Shown in pieces: positions 7,941 to 15,929 of a stretch of 64,000 nt of DNA. Under the pieces are notes generated by a model. It worked only from the letters and a program-made list of their open reading frames with translations, was not told the DNA's origin and searched no databases. Where the stretch lies: the NCBI RefSeq assembly GCF_024158745.1, contig NZ_JAMZAW010000003.1, forward strand, positions 186,001 through 250,000, in the 5' to 3' direction. A program made the translations under genes and the position numbers. Every line of letters starts with the position of its first letter. Within the stretch, counting starts at the first letter, position 1. This stretch comes from Paenibacillus tyrphae. GTDB taxonomy: Bacteria; Bacillota; Bacilli; Paenibacillales; NBRC-103111.

Positions 7941-9149
7941 ATGACAACCGCCATTGAACAGCGCATTGCCGGGCGCAAGCATAAAGAAATTTTCGAGCAG
8001 ATCCGCAAGCAGGGGACGGTCTCCAAGATCGATCTGCTGGAGAAAAGCGGGTTAACGGGCAGTACCTTAACCCGGACGCTGGAGGAATTAACGACCCAAG
8101 GGGTTATTGCGGAGGCCGGCTTCGGCGAGTCGACCGGAGGGCGCAGGCCGATTTTATATACGGTGAATCCCGATTATGCCTATGTGTTCGGATTGGATAT
8201 ATCGCGAATGTATTCCAAGCTCATTCTGTTCGACTTGCAACTGAACAAGCTGGACAGCAAGCGCTGGGTCATGACGGAGGACGTCACCCCCCAGGTGCTC
8301 CTCGAAGAGATTGTGGCGGAGGCCCGCGCCATGCTGGATCGCCGCTCTCTTCCGGCTGACAAGGTGCTCGGGATGGGCATCGGGGCCGTCGGGCCGCTGG
8401 ACCGGGCTTCCGGCACGCTGCTGGAGCCGCTTCATTTCGCCGCCGCAGGCTGGAAAAATGTCAGCGTCACCGGCTTTCTGGAGAGCCGTCTCGGCTTTCC
8501 GGTTGTGCTCGATAACGGAGCGAATACGGCTCTCATCGGCGAGTCGTGGTCGGACCGGGAGCGCGATTACCGCCATTTGCTGTATGTTCACGTCGGCGTC
8601 GGCTTGCGTTCGGCCATGATGACGAACGGGCAGGTCGTCTACGGGGCGGTGGATATGGAAGGATCGATCGGCCAAATGATCATCCAAACGGACGGCCCCC
8701 GTCTGTGGAATCACGGCAACTTCGGCGCACTCGAATCGTACGCTTCCATTCACGCGCTGGAGCAGCAAGCGCAGGCCCGGCTCAAGCAAGGCCGCGACAG
8801 CCTGCTGCTCCGGCTGGAACCCGACCCGGAAAAGATCGGCTTCGCCCATCTCCAGCAGGCGTTGCAGGCCGGCGATCCGCTGACGGTCGAGCTGTTTACG
8901 CAAGCAGCTACCTATTTCGGCATCGGGCTGTCCAACCTGCTTAACATTTTGCATCCGGAGAAGGTCATTCTGGGCGGCGCCTTGATCGGCGGCCATGCCG
9001 GCTTCTTCCATACTGCTACGCGCGTCGCGATTCAAAGAACGTATTATTATCCCAAATATCAGGTTGTGTTCAGCCAAGGCACGCTCGGCGAAGAAGCGCT
9101 CGCCACCGGGGCGGCGCTGCTGATCGTGAACAAGCTGAGCGCGGTATAA
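7941..9149 (+). CDS. ROK-family transcriptional regulator (NagC/XylR type) with degenerate kinase site
   Basis: A winged helix-turn-helix (about 12-75; VSKIDLLEKSGLTGSTLTRTLEEL) joined to a ROK sugar-kinase fold (about 85-400). Proteins of this architecture (NagC, XylR, Mlc) repress sugar genes and respond to a bound sugar. The zinc motif CxCGxxGCxE normally found in ROK domains is replaced by LWNHGNFGALES, with all cysteines missing. The kinase Asp is also lost, with DNGANTA where NDANAA is usual. It is therefore a regulator without kinase activity and probably without structural zinc. No sugar gene is adjacent, so the target is unknown. Ribosome binding site GGAGG. Confidence 0.9.
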   Translation: MTTAIEQRIAGRKHKEIFEQIRKQGTVSKIDLLEKSGLTGSTLTRTLEELTTQGVIAEAGFGESTGGRRPILYTVNPDYAYVFGLDISRMYSKLILFDLQLNKLDSKRWVMTEDVTPQVLLEEIVAEARAMLDRRSLPADKVLGMGIGAVGPLDRASGTLLEPLHFAAAGWKNVSVTGFLESRLGFPVVLDNGANTALIGESWSDRERDYRHLLYVHVGVGLRSAMMTNGQVVYGAVDMEGSIGQMIIQTDGPRLWNHGNFGALESYASIHALEQQAQARLKQGRDSLLLRLEPDPEKIGFAHLQQALQAGDPLTVELFTQAATYFGIGLSNLLNILHPEKVILGGALIGGHAGFFHTATRVAIQRTYYYPKYQVVFSQGTLGEEALATGAALLIVNKLSAV

Positions 9150-9309
9150 TCGAGCGGGTCGGGCACGGAAGACCGGGTACGTGACATGGTACCGATGGGG
9201 GCGCCGGGGGAAGCTGGCGAGTGCCGACGACCAAGCGCTGGCGACCAGACGGATAGCCAAGAGCGGATGGCAAGGTTCCTGGGCGGATGCCCAAGACTTT
9301 CATCAAAAT

Positions 9310-9444
9310 TAGCGGAACTGCAAGTACCCTATGTCCCCAGAAATGGCTTGGCATTTCAAAATAGCGAATCTGCGGTGCGCTAACAGCCCTATTTTTGGGG
9401 ATATGAACACTTTTCGACACGATTAGAGCACCTGGGTTCCGCTA
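9310..9444. repeat. Possible non-coding interspersed element bounded by 9-bp inverted repeats
   Basis: The 520-bp gap between the ROK gene and the next terminator has no gene. Within it, TAGCGGAAC (9310-9318) and GTTCCGCTA (9436-9444) form perfect inverted ends around 135 bp. Inside are internal partial repeats such as CCCTATGTCCCCAG and CCCTATTTTTGGGG. No transposase frame is present. It could be a MITE- or REP-like element; that is inference. The rest of the gap shows nothing recognisable. Confidence 0.4.
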
Positions 9445-9671
9445 TCCCCGTTACAACATTTAAAATCCCTGCTTAACGGCACCTTGCCCGGTTATCTGAC
9501 GCGTTCGAAACCAATGAATGGACAGCACTCATAACTTCTTATAAACTAACCTTCACCAGTGCAAAGTGGCATCTCGTACGGTACGGGCCAACTACCCGCT
9601 GAATCCTCTGCAAATTGTTACACGTCCCTCTGTCCGGTGCCTCTTCCGCCTCTTGTCATCCACGAGCATAT

Positions 9672-9712
9672 AAAAAAGACGTCCTGCATGTTGCAGAGAC
9701 GCCTTTTTTTGA
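9672..9712 (-). terminator. Rho-independent terminator of the DGQHR operon
   Basis: On the minus strand GGCGTCTCTGCA pairs with TGCAGGACGTC across a short loop and is followed by TTTTTT. The plus-strand side also ends in a T-run (CCTTTTTTT), so it may work in both directions. Confidence 0.85.
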
Positions 9713-9740
9713 CATTACTTACCCTCAAGTCCGAGCTTCT

Positions 9741-10913
9741 TTAAGCCGACGCTTCGCCTTCTTCGGCCGGATCGCCGTGCAGCTCTTGGAACAGCTGAAC
9801 GAGCTTGCCGTGCTTGCGCAGCGATTTTTCGTGAATCAGGTTCAGCTTGCCGTTGTCCAGCACTCCGAAGCGCTCGATCAACTGCTCGTTCTCGTGCGTC
9901 CAATCGAAGCCTTCGAAAATGTTCAGACAATTGGTCCAATTCTTCGTATACTTGCCGTCCGTGAACAAATGACGGTGCGCGTACAGCGCGACGCTTTCCT
10001 GCATGGCGCGGGACGCCGAAGTGTACTGCGGCACCCCCGGCTGCTCCGGCATGAGAGGAATCAGCGTGCTATAGAATTGGTGCAAGATCTCGATGTACGT
10101 GGACGGGTCCTGCTTGATCCGGCGCGCCAGCTCGTAGGACGGCTGCATTTTGCCGGTAAACAGCATCGTCGCCGTCGAGTACATCCAGCTGAACGACGTA
10201 AAGTTTTTGTTGTAAGCAGTCAGGTTAGCCCGTCGCTCTACGCCCGCGGACTTCAAGAAGACGTTGTGGTCCACGACCTGCTGAATGACGACGTTGAGCG
10301 GATCGATCGAGTCGAACGAATGGCCGAGCTCTTTGCTGACGAGCTGAACCTTGGAGTTGATATCCCCGAACAACTGCTTCTCTTCTTCCTCGCTCAGTCC
10401 AATGTAGATTTGCACCGCCAGCTCGCTTTCCATCAGCTCCAGACGGCGGCGTTCCAGCTGCTCGACCTGACCTTCCAGCTGCTCCAGCTCGCTTGCGATC
10501 TCCGCATTGTCCGGCGCTTTCCGGTGCTTGATTTTCATAGCGGCCACTTTCTTGTCCAGACTGCGCGCTTCTTTGAGCATTTGCTCGTTTACGTAGCCGA
10601 GAGCGAGAATGCGGTGCTGGCCGTCCAGAATGCTCAGCTTCGAGCCGGGACGCAGGTACAGGCCGTTATGCACCTTAGCCAAGCTGCTTACGTCGCGCAA
10701 GCTTAAAGTGACCGGACCGAAAAAGACGCGGTCGAGCTCGCGCTCCTGCAAGTAGTTGGAAATTTTGCGGCGTTGTCCTCCGCTCAGCTTCCGCTGCACC
10801 ATCGGATCGATGGTGGTGTAGTTAAGCAGATCCTGCACTTGTATCGCAACCGTTGCGAGTCCGAACCGATCGCAAAACGGATGTATGGTCATTTGCAAAT
10901 TTAAACCGTCCAT
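9741..10913 (-). CDS. DGQHR-domain protein (DndB-like), second of a pair
   Basis: The 390-residue product carries the DGQHR motif in LSILDGQHRILALGYV (about residue 99) and the second family element QLFGDINSKVQ (about 185). The DGQHR fold is known from DndB, the regulator of DNA phosphorothioation, and from DpdB-type proteins. A coiled-coil-like Lys/Glu/Leu-rich segment follows the motif (about 110-165). The start codon overlaps the stop of the upstream paralogue (TAATG), so the pair is coupled. No dndACDE, dpd or restriction genes are nearby. Some databases may label it DndB; the real function is unknown. It is an intact, full-length frame. Confidence 0.75.
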   Translation of the reverse strand: MDGLNLQMTIHPFCDRFGLATVAIQVQDLLNYTTIDPMVQRKLSGGQRRKISNYLQERELDRVFFGPVTLSLRDVSSLAKVHNGLYLRPGSKLSILDGQHRILALGYVNEQMLKEARSLDKKVAAMKIKHRKAPDNAEIASELEQLEGQVEQLERRRLELMESELAVQIYIGLSEEEEKQLFGDINSKVQLVSKELGHSFDSIDPLNVVIQQVVDHNVFLKSAGVERRANLTAYNKNFTSFSWMYSTATMLFTGKMQPSYELARRIKQDPSTYIEILHQFYSTLIPLMPEQPGVPQYTSASRAMQESVALYAHRHLFTDGKYTKNWTNCLNIFEGFDWTHENEQLIERFGVLDNGKLNLIHEKSLRKHGKLVQLFQELHGDPAEEGEASA

Positions 10914-12088
10914 TAACCGACGTCCTCCTTAGAGCTATCTCCCGGAAAAGCTTGCTGCCCCATCGAATCGTCGCGGATCAGGAACATGTGGTGCTCCACG
11001 TAAAAATCTTTGACGAACTGATACGCTTTTACGATGCGCGAGCGTCTTGGCAAACGGTCTTTCTCGTCCCCGCTGTAAATGGCACTCCAGTCGATATGCG
11101 GCAAAATTTTGAGCGCGTAATCGAGCGCGTATTTGTTGAACGTGCCGGTTTTCGTTACTTCCTCGTGGAAGAACATCGCCAGCGCGATCTGCAGGTTTTC
11201 CGTCCAGCAGAGCTCGCCCTTTTCCGGCTCCGGCAAGTATTTGAGCAGGCTTTCGAAATAGAGCGCCGCCAGCTTCAAATGCTCTTCGATCTCTTTTTCC
11301 TCAAAATAGTACCCGTTGTTGCGCGCCGCCGACTTGAGTCGTCCCTCGAACAAGCCGATCAAAATCTCGATCAGCAGGTGGTAGGAGAACAAATACTCCG
11401 GCCCTTTGCCCCGTTCCGTAAACATGTCGACAGGCAGATTCTTCATCACAGGCGCATCTTCCACCAGCCTCGAGGCCAGCACGTGATAGAACCGGCGCTG
11501 CTCGCGGAGAACGGCCAGATTTCCGCCGATTTTGCGCGGAAGCTTGTTGATGTCGGAGAACAGCTGGCGTTCCTGACGCGCGTTGATGTCCAGATAAATC
11601 ATGGTGGACATAGGGAAAGCGTACAGCTTGCTCAGCTTCGCGCTGATTTCCTCCATGCGGTCGTACTCCCGGCGGTCTTTTGCCCGGGCCATCGCGCCCT
11701 GCAGCGTTTCCATCAGGCGGCGGAAAGCGGCTAGCCGGTGCTGGCCGTCCACGACGTACAGCTTCTCGATCGCCTGCAAACGGTAGACCTGCGCCTGCGC
11801 ATCATAATCTCCCGCGCCGCGGGCCGAGAGGATGATCCCCGGAAAATAAATGCCTTGTCCGTGATCCAGATAGAGCATGATATAGTCCATCATCTTGGAC
11901 AAGTTTTGCGGAACGATGGCGCGCTGAACCTCCAAATCCACTTCGTAGATGGCGAACAGCTTGCTCATCGGAAGCGTGGTCGAAAGCGTAGTCTGTCCGA
12001 ACGTCCGGGACATGGCCCCGGGGATTTCGATATACGATGACGCTTTCTGCTCCGCCAGCAGCTCCGACAGAGATGAAATTTGATCCAT
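10913..12088 (-). CDS. DGQHR-domain protein (DndB-like), first of a pair
   Basis: The 391-residue product has YVVDGQHRLAAFRRL near residue 110 and ERQLFSDINKLPRK near residue 165, the two hallmark segments of DGQHR/DndB proteins. It is a divergent paralogue of the downstream protein, of near-equal length. Between the motifs lies a charged helical stretch. The ATG follows AAGGAGG. A palindrome sits directly upstream in the leader (12123-12136), and a TATAAT box lies beyond it (12164-12169). The pair forms its own transcription unit ending at the terminator near 9.7 kb. A role in DNA-modification regulation or phage defence is inference from family only. Confidence 0.75.
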   Translation of the reverse strand: MDQISSLSELLAEQKASSYIEIPGAMSRTFGQTTLSTTLPMSKLFAIYEVDLEVQRAIVPQNLSKMMDYIMLYLDHGQGIYFPGIILSARGAGDYDAQAQVYRLQAIEKLYVVDGQHRLAAFRRLMETLQGAMARAKDRREYDRMEEISAKLSKLYAFPMSTMIYLDINARQERQLFSDINKLPRKIGGNLAVLREQRRFYHVLASRLVEDAPVMKNLPVDMFTERGKGPEYLFSYHLLIEILIGLFEGRLKSAARNNGYYFEEKEIEEHLKLAALYFESLLKYLPEPEKGELCWTENLQIALAMFFHEEVTKTGTFNKYALDYALKILPHIDWSAIYSGDEKDRLPRRSRIVKAYQFVKDFYVEHHMFLIRDDSMGQQAFPGDSSKEDVG

Positions 12089-12122
12089 AACCGTTTTCCT
12101 CCTTGGCTTACCTCGCGTAAAG

Positions 12123-12136
12123 CTATATGCATATAG
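12123..12136. promoter_or_regulatory. 14-bp palindrome in the DGQHR operon leader (candidate operator)
   Basis: A perfect palindrome, CTATATGCATATAG, lies 35 bp upstream of the first DGQHR start codon. It is downstream of a minus-strand TATAAT (12164-12169), so it would sit in the first transcribed bases, a classic repressor position. DndB-like proteins are known regulators, so self-regulation is possible; this is inference. Confidence 0.4.
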
Positions 12137-12261
12137 TTTACTATAATAGGTTCATATAATTCCATTATACACCGAAAAGACACGAAACATTCAGGATATT
12201 GGCAAAATATGCGTCTTTTTTTTCGTTTTCCGAGCTTGCTTTTTTGAAAAGGTACAAAACA

Positions 12262-12296
12262 AGAAAAGCCGACACTTCGGGAAGAAACGTATCGGC
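12262..12296 (-). terminator. Rho-independent terminator after the DUF2071 gene
   Basis: GCCGATAC pairs with GTGTCGGC around a purine-rich loop. On the minus strand it is followed by TTTTCTTG. It lies 43 bp after the stop of the gene at 12339. Confidence 0.7.
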
Positions 12297-12338
12297 CGGT
12301 TACAGAGCTATGATGGATTCGTCCCGAACGGACGCAGG

Positions 12339-13091
12339 TTAAGACATTCGGTCAGCGGCCTTCAGGAGCGGCCATATGCGCACTTCCAAAGCTTCCGCAT
12401 AATGAAGAAGCGGAGGAACGTCCGGCGCGAACGGAAGGCCGTTGCCCGTCAGCATCGTATTCTCGTAAAGCTCGGCTTCCGCCTTCTGCAGCGGCCAGGG
12501 CCGATGATGGATGTCGCAGCGCATGACGTCCCGGTGCCCGTTCAAGGTATACAAGCAGTACCGTTCGGTCAGCCAATGCTCCAGTGATCCCTGCTTGGCC
12601 GTATACGGTGCTGACACGGGCCGGTAACGTGCGGCAAAGGCGGGGCCCGCCTGCCGTCGTTCGCTCCGGTAAAACACGGTTTCGTTCTGCACGGTTACGC
12701 CCATATCGGCCCGGTAGTACGGAAGATGGTACAGCCGTCTGGCCAGCTTGACGGCAAGCGTATGCGCCGCATCGAGGCTGAAAAAATAGACGCCAGGCTT
12801 GTCATGGACCGTGACGTAAGTTCTGACGTTAAGCTCCGGAAACCGGCTCGTTCCCGGAATCGGCGGCAAGCCGCGCAGCCGGATATCCGTCATCCGGAAG
12901 GGAACGACAGCGAGCCACGCGCTGCCCTCGCAGGTATCCAGCGGCAGCTCCTTCGGCACGTAAGCGCGAAGCTCATCCGCCGGAACGGGCCAATGGGCAA
13001 ACAACAGATTGCGCCAAGTCTGCTTCATAATCCACGGCAGCTCAGGCAGCGGCCACGGGCGGTGCGCGGTATCGAAACGGTCAGACTCCAT
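12339..13091 (-). CDS. DUF2071 family protein (YqjF-like)
   Basis: The 250-residue product matches the YqjF/DUF2071 family (acetoacetate decarboxylase-like fold, function unknown). Characteristic segments are WRNLLFAHWPVP near residue 20, LPLDTCEGSAWLAVVPFRM, and FPELNVRTYVTVHDKPGVYFF. The start at 13091 was chosen because GGAGGACC lies directly upstream; the longer frame has no ribosome binding site. A terminator follows. No functional link to neighbours is visible. Confidence 0.85.
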   Translation of the reverse strand: MESDRFDTAHRPWPLPELPWIMKQTWRNLLFAHWPVPADELRAYVPKELPLDTCEGSAWLAVVPFRMTDIRLRGLPPIPGTSRFPELNVRTYVTVHDKPGVYFFSLDAAHTLAVKLARRLYHLPYYRADMGVTVQNETVFYRSERRQAGPAFAARYRPVSAPYTAKQGSLEHWLTERYCLYTLNGHRDVMRCDIHHRPWPLQKAEAELYENTMLTGNGLPFAPDVPPLLHYAEALEVRIWPLLKAADRMS

Positions 13092-13182
13092 GTTCGGTCC
13101 TCCTCGACTCCTTGTCATGAACGAGCGCAGACCCGCGAACCGCCGGGTCGACCCCGCGCTTGCTGCGGGCCTCATTGACGGT

Positions 13183-13347
13183 TTATCGGTCTTTCAATTG
13201 ATAGGGCAGCACCTGCCGCCAGCCTTCGTATTTCTGTTCGCGCGTCAGGTCGTCGCAGGCCGGCCCGAACGGTGCGGCCGAAGCCTTGCAATTGCTCCAG
13301 TTTACTCAGGTCGACCCAAAATCCGACGACAAGCCCGGCTTCGTCAT
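13183..13347 (-). pseudogene. Possible small ORF interrupted by an in-frame TGA
   Basis: A strong GGGGAGGAATAGAT ribosome binding site precedes an ATG at 13347. The frame has 13 sense codons, a TGA (13306-13308), then 40 further open codons ending DLTREQKYEGWRQVLPYQ plus a short tail before TAA. The downstream part has protein-like composition (WSNCKASAAPFGPACDD). It is either a small gene with a nonsense mutation (TGG or CGA to TGA), a chance frame, or, much less likely, a recoded TGA. No selenocysteine-type hairpin was identified. Product not recognised. Confidence 0.35.
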
Positions 13348-13434
13348 ATCTATTCCTCCCCCGAGGATATTTCACTAAATATAGGAAAAAGGTTGCAAAG
13401 GGAATCTATCATAAGCCCGATTTCGCTGTCAAGG

Positions 13435-13463
13435 TTGATCCGAAGCCGGTCTCGTGCTATGAT
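13435..13463 (+). promoter_or_regulatory. glpD: SigA promoter of glpD
   Basis: TTGATC (13435-13440) and TATGAT (13458-13463) with a 17-bp spacer; transcription would start near 13470, giving a leader of about 160 nucleotides. Confidence 0.7.
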
Positions 13464-13469
13464 AAAGTT

Positions 13470-13582
13470 AACAAGTTAATCAGGTCAGAGATCAAGAGAA
13501 GACCGTGAGCAAGCTCTTCAGGAGCGCGTATGCAATAAGCGACGTGCCGACGTAGAGTTGTTTCACGTCTTCTCTTTTTTGC
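13470..13582 (+). promoter_or_regulatory. glpD leader with GlpP-controlled attenuator
   Basis: The leader contains a long inverted repeat (13495-13512 with 13558-13576; core AGAGAAGAC/GTCTTCTCT) followed by TTTTTT, that is, an intrinsic terminator before glpD. In B. subtilis, GlpP bound to glycerol-3-phosphate prevents termination at such a site. The glpP gene is present just downstream of glpD, supporting the same control here. Confidence 0.75.
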
Positions 13583-13631
13583 TTTTACCCGGAACCGGGC
13601 GGCCGCACATTTCGAAAGGGGATCGATACAC

Positions 13632-15305
13632 ATGACAAAACAGGCGCAATTTTCAGGGGAACACCGACAAGAACGGCTTCGGGAGATGGCCGGAGCCCCG
13701 CTCGATCTGCTGGTCATCGGCGGAGGCATCACCGGGGCGGGAATCGCGCTCGACGCGCAAACCCGGGGTCTGAAAACGGGACTAGTCGAGATGCAGGACT
13801 TCGGCGCGGGCACGTCGAGCCGTTCGACGAAGCTGATTCACGGCGGCTTGCGTTACTTAAAGCAGCTCGAATTCAAACTGGTGGCCGAGGTCGGCAAAGA
13901 GCGGGCCATCGTCTACGAGAACGCGCCGCATGTCACAACGCCGGAGTGGATGCTGCTGCCGATTATTGAACGCGGCACCTACGGCAAGCTGGCAACCTCC
14001 GTCGGGCTGATGATGTACGACTCCCTGGCGGGCGTCAAGCGGAGCGAGCGCCGGATCATGCTGTCCAAAACCGAGACGCTGCGGCGCGAGCCTCTTCTCC
14101 GTGAAGACAAGCTGAAAGGCGGCGGGTATTACGTCGAGTACCGCACGGACGACGCCCGGCTGACGATTGAAACGATGAAAGCCGCAGCGGATCGCGGCGC
14201 TTTGGCCGTCAACTATGCGAAGGTGGAAGAACTGCTCTATGAGGGTGGGAAGCTGAAGGGCGTGCGAGTCGTCGACATGCTGAGCGGCGAAACGTATGAC
14301 ATCTTTGCCCGCAAAATCGTCAATGCGGCGGGACCTTGGGTCGACACGATCCGGGAAAAGGACGGCTCGAAGCAGGGCAAGCGACTGCACCTGACCAAAG
14401 GCGTGCACCTTGTCATCGACGGTGGGCGGTTCCCGCTCAAGCAGGCGATCTACTTCGATACGCCGGACGGCCGCATGGTGTTCGCCATTCCGCGCGACGG
14501 CAAAACGTATGTCGGCACCACCGACACGAACTACAGCGGCGATATCGTTCATCCGCGGATGACGACGGCCGACCGCGATTATATTTTGACGGCGGCGAAC
14601 TTCATGTTCCCGAGCCTCAAGCTGACGGCGGCCGATGTCGAGTCCAGCTGGTCCGGGCTGCGTCCGCTCATTCACGAAGACGGCAAATCGCCGTCGGAGC
14701 TGTCGCGGAAAGATGAAATTTTCATCGCCCCTTCGGGTCTCATTACCATTGCCGGCGGTAAGCTGACCGGCTACCGCAAAATGGCGGAGCGCATCGTCAA
14801 CCTGGTCACGGGCCAGCTCCAAGAGCAAAGCGGCGGTTCGTATCCGGGTTGTACGACGGACCGGATCAAGCTGTCCGGCGGGGACGTCGGCGGCTCCGCG
14901 CAATTCAAAGCGTTCGCGGAAGCGAAAGTACGCGACGGCGAAGCGCTTGGTCTGACGAAGCGTCAAGCCGAGTCGATCGTGCAGCGCTACGGCTCCAACG
15001 CGGACCGCGTCTTCCAGCGCTGCACGCAGATGCGCGAAGAAGCGGAACAAACCGGCCTGCCGGTAGATGTGCTGGCTTCGCTCGCCTACGGCATCGATGA
15101 GGAAATGGTCACGACGCCGCAGGACTTTTTCGTCCGCCGTACCGGCGCGGTGTACTTCGACATCGCTTGGGCGCAGCGTTGGAAGCAGCCTGCGACGGCT
15201 TACATGGCGAAGCGCTTCGGCTGGACGCCGGAGGTCGCGGAGGAGCATCTGCGCCGACTGGACGTGCTGCTGCACGATGCGGCGACGCCTGCCGCTTCCG
15301 AGTAA
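13632..15305 (+). CDS. glpD: Aerobic glycerol-3-phosphate dehydrogenase
   Basis: An FAD-dependent enzyme that oxidises sn-glycerol-3-phosphate to dihydroxyacetone phosphate and feeds electrons to the quinone pool at the membrane. At 557 residues it has the usual length. The FAD-binding motif is LLVIGGGITGAGIALDAQTRG (about 26-46), followed by the family signature SSRSTKLIHGGLRYLKQ. The substrate-site region GKTYVGTTDTNY and LIHEDGKSPSELSRKDEI are present. The ribosome binding site is AAAGGGGATCGATACACATG. Expression is probably controlled by antitermination in its leader. No glpF or glpK gene lies in the window. Confidence 0.96.
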   Translation: MTKQAQFSGEHRQERLREMAGAPLDLLVIGGGITGAGIALDAQTRGLKTGLVEMQDFGAGTSSRSTKLIHGGLRYLKQLEFKLVAEVGKERAIVYENAPHVTTPEWMLLPIIERGTYGKLATSVGLMMYDSLAGVKRSERRIMLSKTETLRREPLLREDKLKGGGYYVEYRTDDARLTIETMKAAADRGALAVNYAKVEELLYEGGKLKGVRVVDMLSGETYDIFARKIVNAAGPWVDTIREKDGSKQGKRLHLTKGVHLVIDGGRFPLKQAIYFDTPDGRMVFAIPRDGKTYVGTTDTNYSGDIVHPRMTTADRDYILTAANFMFPSLKLTAADVESSWSGLRPLIHEDGKSPSELSRKDEIFIAPSGLITIAGGKLTGYRKMAERIVNLVTGQLQEQSGGSYPGCTTDRIKLSGGDVGGSAQFKAFAEAKVRDGEALGLTKRQAESIVQRYGSNADRVFQRCTQMREEAEQTGLPVDVLASLAYGIDEEMVTTPQDFFVRRTGAVYFDIAWAQRWKQPATAYMAKRFGWTPEVAEEHLRRLDVLLHDAATPAASE

Positions 15306-15326
15306 TCGCCCGGTCCCGGCGAGCCG

Positions 15327-15929
15327 TTACACCGGCGCATAGGCGTCCCACAGCTCCCTGCGGGAGGTGGTGACGGCTACCGCGCCGGAGCCGAGCGCAA
15401 GCTCGACATCCTCATTCGTCCGGATCAATCCGCCGGCCAGAATCGGAATGTCGAGCTTGCTGCGCATTTCGGCGATAATATGCGGCATCACGCCCGGCAT
15501 CACTTCAATGTAGTCGGGTGCGACTTTCTCCGACAGCCGGTAGGTCGTGTCGAGCGCAATCGAGTCAAGCAGGAAGTGCCGCTGAATGCCGAGCACTTTA
15601 TGCTTCTTCGCCGTCGCTACGGCGCTGCTTCGGGTGGAGATGATGCCCGCCGGCCGCATGGATTGGCATAAAAACTCGATGGCGTAATCGTCATTTTTCA
15701 GGCCGTGAATCAAATCCACATGCACCAACAGCTGCTTCTTATGCTGCCGGACAAGCTGCGCGACGCTCATCAGCTGCGACACATGGCTGTCCAGCAGAAC
15801 GATCCAAACATAGGAGGATGCGAGCAAATGCTCCAAATCCTTCAGCTTGCGTACGGCGGGAAGAATCCGCTGTCCGTAAAAATCCGACGGAGCCGGGACC
15901 GATGTCCCGGCTTTTCGTTCTGCGTTCAA
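15327..15929 (-). CDS. glpP: GlpP, glycerol-3-phosphate responsive mRNA antiterminator
   Basis: An RNA-binding antiterminator that, with glycerol-3-phosphate, lets transcription continue into glp genes. The 200-residue product shows the family segments LLDSHVSQL, VHVDLIHGLKNDDYAIEFL, IISTRSSAVATAKK, IEVMPGVMPHII and PILAGGLIRT. It starts at a TTG whose bases overlap the stop of the upstream hydrolase gene (TTGA), so its translation is coupled to that gene. It is convergent with glpD, with only 21 bp between stops and no visible terminator, so antisense overlap of the two transcripts is likely. Confidence 0.93.
   Translation of the reverse strand: MNAERKAGTSVPAPSDFYGQRILPAVRKLKDLEHLLASSYVWIVLLDSHVSQLMSVAQLVRQHKKQLLVHVDLIHGLKNDDYAIEFLCQSMRPAGIISTRSSAVATAKKHKVLGIQRHFLLDSIALDTTYRLSEKVAPDYIEVMPGVMPHIIAEMRSKLDIPILAGGLIRTNEDVELALGSGAVAVTTSRRELWDAYAPV

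Noticed and set aside
8154..9260. 368-codon minus-strand frame opposite the ROK gene
   Set aside because: No ribosome binding site and shadow-like composition; the ROK gene is well supported.
13183..13347. Selenoprotein reading of the in-frame TGA
   Set aside because: No bacterial SECIS-like hairpin was seen right after the TGA and nothing in the window suggests selenocysteine machinery; nonsense mutation or chance frame is simpler.
13857..15275. 472-codon minus-strand frame within glpD
   Set aside because: Antisense shadow; glpD on the plus strand has intact FAD and family motifs.
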